Shown here: positions 25,778-32,980 of the stretch, in pieces | Position numbering within the stretch: the stretch's first letter is position 1 | Layout of the letters: each line of letters starts with the position of its first letter | Source: [Muricauda] lutisoli (nom. illeg.) | Lineage (GTDB): Bacteria; Bacteroidota; Bacteroidia; Flavobacteriales; Flavobacteriaceae | Reading direction: 5' to 3' | DNA: 64,000 nt | NCBI RefSeq assembly: GCF_017313105.1 | Contig: NZ_JAFLND010000001.1 | Span: 1,455,600 to 1,519,599, forward strand | Made by a program: the position numbers and the translations under genes | Notes under the pieces: generated by a model | Told to the model about the DNA's origin: nothing | Seen by the model: only the letters and a program-made list of their open reading frames with translations | Database searches by the model: none

Positions 25778-26185
25778 ATGTTGGAATCCAAAAAAAACCT
25801 TGGTAATAAACTTTATCAAAATTTAGGAAAATTATTTTATGCCATGGCCATGGCCGACCATAGTATCCACATGAAGGAAATGGAAAAACTGAATGAAGTG
25901 GTGAAAGATTATTGGTTGGAAGTAGATGATATTGAAGATGAGTATGGTACCGATGCCGCTTTTCAAATTATTTCTGTTTTTGATTGGTTGTTGGAGTATG
26001 AAAAGGACAATGACGAGATTTACGAAGAGTTTGAAGCTTTTTATATGGACCACAAAATTCTTTTCACGCCAGAGATCAAAAATTTGGCAATGTCCACTTC
26101 AAGAGCTATCACCGCTTCGTTTTCGGGGAGTAATAAATCTGAATTGATTTTGTTGGGGCGTCTACAGTTACTTTTCGAAAAATAA
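25778..26185 (+). CDS. Helical protein, possibly TerB-like, 135 aa
   Basis: Acidic all-helical protein. The N-terminal part (LFYAMAMADHSIHMKEMEKL) has the AxADG-like turn seen at the start of TerB/DjlA N-terminal domains, with an acidic pattern that may bind a divalent metal. The family call is tentative. It has a boxed promoter and is the only plus-strand gene of the stress island, divergent from the kinase-regulator pair and convergent with the UspA gene at 26186. Function unknown. Confidence 0.7.
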   Translation: MLESKKNLGNKLYQNLGKLFYAMAMADHSIHMKEMEKLNEVVKDYWLEVDDIEDEYGTDAAFQIISVFDWLLEYEKDNDEIYEEFEAFYMDHKILFTPEIKNLAMSTSRAITASFSGSNKSELILLGRLQLLFEK

Positions 26186-27007
26186 TCAAAGCTTGATGGT
26201 CATTACCGGTATTTTGGCATGATTGGATACATTTTCTGCTAAACTTCCCACAACAAAATGCGCCAATCCTTTTCTTCCATGGGTTGGGATCACCAATAGA
26301 TCTGCATCTTTTTCAAAACAGTAATTCAGGATTCCACGCTCAACACTGTGGTGGTTATAGAAATTAATATTGATTTCCTGGCCCAATTCCTTTTTAAAGG
26401 ATTCCATTCTTTTCTCCACATCGTCGAACCCCATAAAATTTGCCCCTGATGTATTAACATAAACAACTTCCAAGGATGCAGAAAACAATTCTGCAAACGC
26501 TTTGGCCTTGTTATAAACAGGTATGCTTTCTTTGCTCAAATCACTGGCCAACACTATTTTTTTGATGGTAAAATCATCATGTGACTTTTTGATCACTATT
26601 ACGGGCAAGTCGGAAGTTCTTACCACTTTTTCGGTGTTAGAGCCCACAAAAAGCTCGCTCAGGCCTCCTGTCCCATGAGAACCCATTACCACCAAATCAC
26701 AATTTTGTTCCTGGGCCACATTATTTACCTCTGTAAAGTCCTTGTAATTTTGAATGATAGCGTTCACAGAAATATCTTTAAGATATTCCTTTGCCGTAAA
26801 TTCCTTGATTTTATCCTTTGCCAACTTTAAAAAGTATTTGGCTTCGGCTTCTTCGGCAATCTCAGAATTGGCCAATACCGAATCGGATAATCCTATCATG
26901 TGAAGTAAAACAATGCCTGCCTCATGTTGCCTAGCTATTTTGGAGGCAACTTCCAAAGCGTATTCAGAGTGTTTCGAAAAATCTACGGGTACCAATATTT
27001 TTTTCAT
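26186..27007 (-). CDS. Universal stress protein, two UspA domains, 273 aa
   Basis: The best preserved UspA of the island. The first domain begins ILVPVDFSKHSEY with MGSHGTGGLSELFVGSN. The second domain (KIVLASDLSKE) has PTHGRKGLAHFVVGSLAE, so both halves may bind ATP. Start set at ATG 27007: an in-frame ATG at 27091 would add 28 atypical residues and lies almost at the predicted transcription start (about 27101-27104). Own boxed promoter at 27108-27150. Confidence 0.92.
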   Translation of the reverse strand: MKKILVPVDFSKHSEYALEVASKIARQHEAGIVLLHMIGLSDSVLANSEIAEEAEAKYFLKLAKDKIKEFTAKEYLKDISVNAIIQNYKDFTEVNNVAQEQNCDLVVMGSHGTGGLSELFVGSNTEKVVRTSDLPVIVIKKSHDDFTIKKIVLASDLSKESIPVYNKAKAFAELFSASLEVVYVNTSGANFMGFDDVEKRMESFKKELGQEININFYNHHSVERGILNYCFEKDADLLVIPTHGRKGLAHFVVGSLAENVSNHAKIPVMTIKL

Positions 27008-27107
27008 GACATCCAATGTTAAAACATAATGGCTTTCTTCCTGAATTAGAAAGGATGCTTGCAAAACTCCTATTCCTTGAGCCATTTCCATTTGTTGCGT
27101 TTTATTC

Positions 27108-27150
27108 TAAAGATAACATGGATGCACTCCTTATACTATGACCTTGGTCA
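27108..27150 (-). promoter_or_regulatory. Fnr-type box and -7 element for UspA (26186-27007)
   Basis: Perfect TGACcttgGTCA palindrome (27139-27150), 23 bp, then TATCTTTA on the minus strand (27108-27115; 5 of 6 bases of TAnnTTTG). The box sits 10 bp downstream of the cbpM-like stop codon. Confidence 0.75.
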
Positions 27151-27160
27151 TATCTACAGA

Positions 27161-27451
27161 TCATTCCAATCTACCCAATTTCTTTTTAAGGGAAGCTACT
27201 TCTTGCTGCAGGCTCTCTACTTGTCCCAACAGATGGTAAATGGCCTGGATTCCTTCTGGATTAATATCCAACTCGTTGTGCAAGCGCACCATTTTTTCCA
27301 GAAGTGGTAGATCCTCAATATGGAGCATATCTTCATCTGTGTCCCGTTCCACTTGCAAAATCTCATACTCGTACATGGAGTAAACAAAAGATTCCCCAAC
27401 CCCATGGCGTTCACAAAAAGTTTTTATGGATATGTAGTTTTCTTTTTTCAT
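27161..27451 (-). CDS. CbpM-like chaperone modulator, 96 aa
   Basis: Small protein with a MerR-type HTH-like N-terminus (YISIKTFCERHGVGESFVYS) and a C-terminal coiled coil (QVESLQQEVASLKKKL), as in CbpM, the inhibitor and specificity factor of the DnaJ homologue CbpA. It follows the cbpA-like gene by 6 bp, the conserved arrangement. It would bind the J-domain of the partner in the cytoplasm. Confidence 0.85.
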   Translation of the reverse strand: MKKENYISIKTFCERHGVGESFVYSMYEYEILQVERDTDEDMLHIEDLPLLEKMVRLHNELDINPEGIQAIYHLLGQVESLQQEVASLKKKLGRLE

Positions 27452-27457
27452 GATTTC

Positions 27458-28369
27458 TTATGCTAGGTTGGTCTTTTCCAAAGATTCGAACAACTTTTTT
27501 TGCTCCGGGGTAAGGTTCTTCGGTATTTTTACGGAATAGGTCAAGTAAAGGTCTCCAAACTGACCTTCTTTTTTATATTTTGGGAATCCTTTGCCTTTAA
27601 GTTTCACTTGGGTACCATTATCGGTTCCCGGAGCTACTTTTAATTTCACTTTTCCTGTTAGGGTATCCACCTGAATGTCTCCTCCAAGCACTGCTTTTAC
27701 CAAAGGAATCTGCACGGTTTTGTACAAATTTGCACCGTCTCGCTTAAAAGGTGTGTTGTTGGTAATGGAAAAAGTAATGTAAAGGTCCCCGGCAGGACCG
27801 CCCTCTATTCCCGGTCCTCCATGGTCTTTTATTTTAATGGTCTGTCCATCCTCGATACCTGCAGGAATGGTTAATCTAATGTTTTTCCCATTAACCGTAA
27901 GGGTTTGTTTCTGAGTAGTGTAGACATCCATTAAGGATAATTGAAGCTGGGCATTGTAATCTTGCCCGCGAAAACGCACCCTTTGACCTCGTGAGCCAAA
28001 CCCCGAAGCACCTCCGCCGAACATAGATTCAAAAAAGTCTGAAAAGTCCTGGGCAGACCCCCCTGAACTATATGTGTAGCCGGAATAATCGCGTCCATGG
28101 CCCTGTTGCGCTCTTGAACGTTTTGCTTTTTCAAATTCTTCGGCGTGCTGCCAATCCTTTCCGTACTCATCATATTTTTTCCTTTTTTCAGGGTCGGAGA
28201 GCACCTCATTGGCCTCATTGACGCGCTTAAAATTCTGTTCCGCCTCCTTATCGTTCGGATTAAGATCAGGATGGTACTTTCTGGCAAGCTTTCGGTAAGC
28301 TTTTTTTATTTGGTCGGTGGATGCATTTTTAGCCACACCCAACACTTTATAATAATCGATAAAATCCAT
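27458..28369 (-). CDS. CbpA-type DnaJ co-chaperone, 303 aa
   Basis: J-domain at residues 1-70 with HPD ([11 protein letters not shown]), a Gly/Phe/Ser-rich linker (about 95-135), and two C-terminal substrate-binding domains ([22 protein letters not shown]-like [14 protein letters not shown]). The Cys-rich zinc-finger domain of DnaJ is absent, so it is CbpA type. It stimulates DnaK and binds unfolded clients. First gene of the cbpA-cbpM pair, with an Fnr-type box 80 bp upstream, linking it to the same stress regulon. Confidence 0.92.
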   Translation of the reverse strand: MDFIDYYKVLGVAKNASTDQIKKAYRKLARKYHPDLNPNDKEAEQNFKRVNEANEVLSDPEKRKKYDEYGKDWQHAEEFEKAKRSRAQQGHGRDYSGYTYSSGGSAQDFSDFFESMFGGGASGFGSRGQRVRFRGQDYNAQLQLSLMDVYTTQKQTLTVNGKNIRLTIPAGIEDGQTIKIKDHGGPGIEGGPAGDLYITFSITNNTPFKRDGANLYKTVQIPLVKAVLGGDIQVDTLTGKVKLKVAPGTDNGTQVKLKGKGFPKYKKEGQFGDLYLTYSVKIPKNLTPEQKKLFESLEKTNLA

Positions 28370-28416
28370 AGGTCGATCAGAAATCTGAATTCATTTAACC
28401 TTAAAAACAACTCTTT

Positions 28417-28460
28417 CAAATTTCGTCAAAAATCTTCTTTTATTCCAATGACCTTTATCA
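28417..28460 (-). promoter_or_regulatory. Fnr-type box upstream of the cbpA-like gene
   Basis: TGACctttATCA (28449-28460; 7 of 8 half-site bases symmetric), then 24 bp (one more than the island norm), then GAAATTTG on the minus strand (28417-28424; 5 of 6 bases of TAnnTTTG). Start codon at 28369. The divergent upp gene has no -7 element at a matching distance. Confidence 0.6.
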
Positions 28461-28548
28461 GTGTTCGGAGCAACTGCTCATGGCAAGGTTTTTCATTTTT
28501 ATATATTCCCAACAACAATTATCTTTAAGAAGAATCAATTATCAAAAA

Positions 28549-29202
28549 ATGATTATCCACCAGTTTGATCAAGCCAATTCCATTCTGAACACTTTTATTT
28601 CAGAAATTAGAGATGTGGAAATACAAAAAGATTCCATGCGGTTTCGAAGGAACATTGAACGCATCGGGGAAGTCCTTGCTTACGAATTGAGTAAATCCCT
28701 GGATTATGAGGAAACCGAGGTGAAAACCCCTTTGGGAACCAAAAAATCCTTTTTGTGTTCGGATAAGTTGGTTCTTTGTTCCGTGCTCAGAGCTGGGTTA
28801 CCGCTTCATCAAGGTATTTTAAGCTATTTTGATCGAGCGGAAAATGCATTTATTTCGGCATACAGGCATCACCCGAACAATGAAGATGCTTTTGAAGTTA
28901 TCGTAAAATATTTTGCCGCACCTGCTTTAGATGATAAAATATTGGTACTAACGGATCCTATGCTGGCCACGGGAAAAACATTGGAAAATGTACTCAACGC
29001 ACTCAAGAGCCATGGAACACCAAAGCAAATACATATTATTTCGGTCATCGGTTCAAAATCTGGAGTAGCAAAGGTTAAAAAAGTATTTCCCAAAGACACC
29101 CACCTTTGGATTGCCGCTGTTGATGAGCATTTAACAAGTAAAGGGTACATAATTCCAGGGCTGGGCGATGCAGGGGATTTAAGTTATGGGGTAAAGTTAT
29201 AA
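28549..29202 (+). CDS. upp: Uracil phosphoribosyltransferase, 217 aa
   Basis: PRTase fold with the PRPP loop LVLTDPMLATGKT (around 138-150), an LCSVLRAGLP segment and the C-terminal uracil-binding YIIPGLGDAGDLSYG. It converts uracil and PRPP to UMP in the pyrimidine salvage pathway. Start at ATG 28549 (MIIHQFDQ) rather than the in-frame ATG at 28480, because homologues begin at this point and the extension is low in conserved features. Divergent from cbpA. Confidence 0.95.
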   Translation: MIIHQFDQANSILNTFISEIRDVEIQKDSMRFRRNIERIGEVLAYELSKSLDYEETEVKTPLGTKKSFLCSDKLVLCSVLRAGLPLHQGILSYFDRAENAFISAYRHHPNNEDAFEVIVKYFAAPALDDKILVLTDPMLATGKTLENVLNALKSHGTPKQIHIISVIGSKSGVAKVKKVFPKDTHLWIAAVDEHLTSKGYIIPGLGDAGDLSYGVKL

Positions 29203-29210
29203 AGCCTGGG

Positions 29211-30581
29211 CTATAGTAAAATCTCGACAACCTCGTGCATTTTGGGAATATGGCAATTCCAATTGAATCGTTCTTCGATTTTCTTCTTGTAAACCTCCAT
29301 CGCCTCCTGCTCTCCATGAACCAAAAATACTTTTTCGGGAATATTTTTAATGGACCCCATCCAAGTTAATAGTTCACCTTGATCGGCGTGGGCCGATAGG
29401 CTCTCCAAATGGTATAGTTTCGCTTTAATGGGTACATATTTTCCATATATTTTTAGTTCTGTGGCCCCTTCCAACAATTTTCTGCCCCGTGTTTCCTCCG
29501 CTTGGAAACCCACAAGTAAAATGGTGGTGGTATCCATATCGCCCAATTGTTTGATATAGGTAAGTACACGTCCGCCGGTAACCATTCCGCTTCCTGCAAT
29601 CACTATTTTAGGTCTTGTATCATCAATGGTCTCCCAAGTTTCGGCATAAGAGCTTACCAAGGTAATATGGTTGCACATATTACGATATTCTTCTGGAGTT
29701 AGTTTATGCCAGTTTGGAAAATCCTTGAATACCTCCAAAACATTGTTTCCCATGGGGCTATCTACAAAAATCGGTATGTTGGGAATTCTATTTTTCTTAT
29801 ACAGCTTCCATAATTGGTACATTAGGGATTGCAACCGCTCTACCGCGAACGAAGGTATGATCAAAGTTCCCCTATGGGACAACGTTTCTCTGATCAGACC
29901 GGTTAAAATATGGGCTACGTCCTCATCTGGGTGCTGTCTATCTCCATACGTACTTTCCACGAACAAATAATCGGCCCAGTCGGGTTGTTTCGGAGGGTTT
30001 AGCAGTTCGTCTTCCTGACGGCCTACATCACCTGAAAAAACAAGTCGTTTTCCATGTAAATCAATCTCGATGTAGGTGGAACCGATAATATGTCCGTTGT
30101 AAAAAAAACGGGCATCACAATGTTCGGAGAGCGAAAGCTTCTCCCCTTCCTCTATTTGCTCAAAAAAATTCAGCGCAAATGCCACATCTTCCTCTGTATA
30201 TAATGGCAAAGCAGGGTCGTGCTTGCTATATGCTTCCTTATTGGCTTTTTCGGCTTCCTCTTCCTGTATTTTGGCACTATCTTCAAGAATAATCCTAGCT
30301 ATTTCCAGTGTAGGCGCCGTTCCCAAAATTTTTCCGCGAAATCCATGCCTAACCAACAGGGGCAAATATCCACAATGGTCCAAGTGTCCGTGGGTAAGTA
30401 GTACATAATCTATCTCTGAAACATCAACAGGCAACCGTTCCCAATTTTGCCTCCTTAATTCTTTTAGCCCTTGAAACAAACCGCAGTCCACCAAAATTTT
30501 GACCTCTTCGGTATGTAAATAAAACTTAGACCCGGTCACAGTACCGGAACCTCCCAAAAAATGGACTTCAAGCTTTTTCAT
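29211..30581 (-). CDS. Beta-CASP metallo-beta-lactamase nuclease-type protein, 456 aa
   Basis: MBL motif LLTHGHLDHCGYLP (HxHxDH, around 63-70), further ligands in NGHIIGSTYIEI and FSGDVG, the beta-CASP insertion (about 210-370) with GSGMVTGGR, and a C-terminal RMMBL-type segment (LSAHADQGEL, then VFLVHGEQEAM). This is the RNA-processing YSH1/CPSF-like group, which includes bacterial RNases of unknown target. It follows the ATP-cone/nuclease gene by 6 bp. Confidence 0.9.
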   Translation of the reverse strand: MKKLEVHFLGGSGTVTGSKFYLHTEEVKILVDCGLFQGLKELRRQNWERLPVDVSEIDYVLLTHGHLDHCGYLPLLVRHGFRGKILGTAPTLEIARIILEDSAKIQEEEAEKANKEAYSKHDPALPLYTEEDVAFALNFFEQIEEGEKLSLSEHCDARFFYNGHIIGSTYIEIDLHGKRLVFSGDVGRQEDELLNPPKQPDWADYLFVESTYGDRQHPDEDVAHILTGLIRETLSHRGTLIIPSFAVERLQSLMYQLWKLYKKNRIPNIPIFVDSPMGNNVLEVFKDFPNWHKLTPEEYRNMCNHITLVSSYAETWETIDDTRPKIVIAGSGMVTGGRVLTYIKQLGDMDTTTILLVGFQAEETRGRKLLEGATELKIYGKYVPIKAKLYHLESLSAHADQGELLTWMGSIKNIPEKVFLVHGEQEAMEVYKKKIEERFNWNCHIPKMHEVVEILL

Positions 30582-30587
30582 AACCTA

Positions 30588-31430
30588 TTATGGGTTGCAC
30601 AATGATTTCATTTCCTTTAAAATTCTTTGTTTACGACCATTGGAGACCCCTAAATGATCCAGGAGAAAATCATTTTTTTCCAATTGCCTACAGAGAACTA
30701 TATCCCGTTCCAATAAAAAAGCTTTTTCCCTGCTCGATAATAATGTAGATACCGTAATGGGATAAAGTCTCAATCTATCGATCCGTTCTTTAAGTCCATC
30801 TCCCTGGGGATAATCCCAACTCAAAAGATAAAGCCCTGCACATTTTCCATATTCAAGTGCATCTTTGGTAAATCTGGTGTTGGTTACCACCCAACCTTCA
30901 GTATTTTTAAAAGGTTTATCCTTTTGTGAATTCAATGGGACCTTTACATCCGTATATCTTGACTTTACGTATAACGGAACCTTCACGTTGCACTTGAGAC
31001 CATCCTCACTATGGAATTTACATTCAATTACATTTAAAGTTCCATTTTTAAAGGCAACTACATCAATTTCATGCGAAACACAAGTACCTTCCAACATCTC
31101 TCCCACCCTGGTTTCGTAACCCGAATAATGCAAAATCCCGCTTATAAACCGTTCAAAGGGAAACCCAGTAGGTCCAAGTTCGTAAATAGCCTTTTTTAAT
31201 TTATACTTTGATGCATAAACTGACTTTTTCTTTTTTAGCAAAGCAAAGGCACGGTTGTGTATCTCCCTTGTTGAAATGCCCGGATACAATTCATCCTGTA
31301 CACGTTGCACTATCTCCTGAATCATCTCTTCACTGGCACCACTGTGCTGAAGAGATCTTTTAAGCTTATTTATAGAAAACTTCACCTGTTCGCCAGATGA
31401 TTTGGTAATATGGAACTCCTTAATTGCCAT
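30588..31430 (-). CDS. ATP-cone domain fused to PD-(D/E)XK endonuclease domain, 280 aa
   Basis: Residues 1-85 match an ATP-cone (nucleotide-sensing domain known from ribonucleotide reductases and NrdR): HITKSSGEQVKFSINKLKRS, then PGISTREIHNRAF. Residues 95-200 form a restriction-endonuclease-like core with EIDVVAF and NVIECKFH, the D...E-x-K catalytic pattern. The C-terminal 80 residues are helical. It is co-transcribed with the beta-CASP nuclease (6-bp gap), so the pair may be a nucleotide-controlled nucleic-acid processing module. No partner methylase is present, so it is not a classic restriction system. Confidence 0.8.
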   Translation of the reverse strand: MAIKEFHITKSSGEQVKFSINKLKRSLQHSGASEEMIQEIVQRVQDELYPGISTREIHNRAFALLKKKKSVYASKYKLKKAIYELGPTGFPFERFISGILHYSGYETRVGEMLEGTCVSHEIDVVAFKNGTLNVIECKFHSEDGLKCNVKVPLYVKSRYTDVKVPLNSQKDKPFKNTEGWVVTNTRFTKDALEYGKCAGLYLLSWDYPQGDGLKERIDRLRLYPITVSTLLSSREKAFLLERDIVLCRQLEKNDFLLDHLGVSNGRKQRILKEMKSLCNP

Positions 31431-31713
31431 ACTACTAAGTTACATATGAAACTGAACTTTTAGAAATTATTTCATTAGGGTGGCCATTGGTCCAGATGTG
31501 TTTTTCCAATAAATCACGATAATCTGAATTTATAAACTCAGCCATGCCCTGCTATTTGAAACACAAAATATTGAATGCCAACCTCATAAGATTATTAAAA
31601 AGATCAATGAATTGATTTGAATCAAATAGATATTAAAATTTAACATTTTGTAATACTATTCTTTCAAATAAAATAGACTGAATTCCGTTCGATGAATACT
31701 TGATAAAATAATA
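31431..31713. other. Intergenic region between divergent ATP-cone nuclease and GAF kinase genes
   Basis: 283 bp with no supported gene. It is very AT-rich from 31560 onwards and contains an excellent Fnr-type palindrome (31612-31625). I could not find a -7 element at the island's usual 23-bp distance on either strand. Confidence 0.45.
31612..31625. promoter_or_regulatory. Orphan Fnr-type palindrome upstream of the GAF histidine kinase
   Basis: TTGATttgaATCAA, a full 5-4-5 match to the Fnr consensus and longer than the boxes in the island. It lies 89 bp upstream of the kinase ATG (31714) and 182 bp upstream of the opposing gene. Lack of a -7 element at the usual distance lowers confidence that it activates either gene. 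Confidence 0.45.
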
Positions 31714-32898
31714 ATGATGTTGAAAGATTCCATGAAGACCATTAACGAATATCAGAGGTCCAAAAAGTTAAACGATCTTGATTTGGATTATGCCGATCTT
31801 CAGGATGAGTTTGAACGCTTGGTAAAATTGGCCAAATATATAACTGATACGGATATTTCCTATGTTAACCTAATCGATAATTATTCACAATGGACCATTA
31901 CCTCATCGATTTCAGAACCATTTCAAGTTGACCGCGAAGATTCAATTTGCCAATACACCATACAAGGAGAGGGCATCCAAGAATTACCAAACCTTGATCA
32001 GGACAAAAGATTTAGTGACAATCCTTTTGTAAAACGGGATAAGTTGAAATATTATCTAGGAATACCATTAAAGGTGAGTACCGGGGAAAATATCGGAGCC
32101 CTATGTGTATTGGACCAAAGTGAAAAAAACATATCACTCGAAAAGAAAAGACTATTACAGTTGATTGCCGATGAAATTGTGGGAAAATTGGAAAACAAAA
32201 AGAAGTTGGACCAACTGGAGGACCAATTGGCCAGTGCCATTAAAGAACGCTACCAAATAGCGCATGACATCAGAAGCCCATTGGGAGGGATACTTGGTCT
32301 TACTTCTACTATTGAAGAGGAAAATATGGATGCCGAAGAATCCAAAGCTTATTTTAAATTGATCAATGGTTCGGTTTCGAAGTTAATGGAATTGACCGAC
32401 GATATTTTAGAAAAACGCCAAAAGCTTCGAGATAAAAATCAATTTGACCTTTCCTCTTTAAAAGCGCATTTGGAAGAGCTTTACTTAATTCCTGCAGGCA
32501 ATAAGGATATCGCACTTGATGTAAGTTTTGACCAGACAAAAAATCAATATAAATTTTCACGAAGAAAACTGCTCCCCATTATAGGGAACCTTATTGCCAA
32601 TGCCATTAAATTCACTCCTCCCAAAGGGAGTATAGCCGTTACACTTGATATCATGGAAATGGACAAAAAAGCCTTTCTTACGGTAAAAGTATCCGATAAT
32701 GGAATAGGTATGTCAAAGGAAAAACTGAAAGACCTGACAAACGATACCTTAGGTCTAAATCCAGGAACAAATGGCGAAAAGGGATTTGGTTTGGGCCTTC
32801 AGCTTGTAGCAGAGATGGTAAATAGTATCGATGGTAAACTAAATGTTGTGTCTGCAGAGGACAAAGGGACTACAGTGGATGTGACAGTACCCATTTAA
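31714..32898 (+). CDS. GAF-domain sensor histidine kinase, 394 aa
   Basis: GAF domain at about 25-165 (ISYVNLIDNYSQWTIT, GIPLKVSTGENIGALCVLD), HisKA with the H-box IAHDIRSPLGGI (around 185-196), and HATPase motifs NLIANAIKF, DNGIGMS and GFGLGLQ. No membrane helices. The signal may be a small molecule bound by the GAF domain. No response regulator is adjacent, so it is an orphan kinase. It stands alone between the ATP-cone gene and the convergent RND operon. Confidence 0.9.
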   Translation: MMLKDSMKTINEYQRSKKLNDLDLDYADLQDEFERLVKLAKYITDTDISYVNLIDNYSQWTITSSISEPFQVDREDSICQYTIQGEGIQELPNLDQDKRFSDNPFVKRDKLKYYLGIPLKVSTGENIGALCVLDQSEKNISLEKKRLLQLIADEIVGKLENKKKLDQLEDQLASAIKERYQIAHDIRSPLGGILGLTSTIEEENMDAEESKAYFKLINGSVSKLMELTDDILEKRQKLRDKNQFDLSSLKAHLEELYLIPAGNKDIALDVSFDQTKNQYKFSRRKLLPIIGNLIANAIKFTPPKGSIAVTLDIMEMDKKAFLTVKVSDNGIGMSKEKLKDLTNDTLGLNPGTNGEKGFGLGLQLVAEMVNSIDGKLNVVSAEDKGTTVDVTVPI

Positions 32899-32980
32899 TG
32901 CAATTTAGTTTTAGAAATAAAAATTCCTTCCTTTAAAAGCAATAAAATTCATCTTTATCCAAACGGATGAGGGAATGCCA

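Noticed and set aside
30588-31430. Restriction-modification system
   Set aside because: The nuclease-like domain has no methyltransferase or specificity partner nearby and carries an ATP-cone, so a classic R-M role is unlikely.
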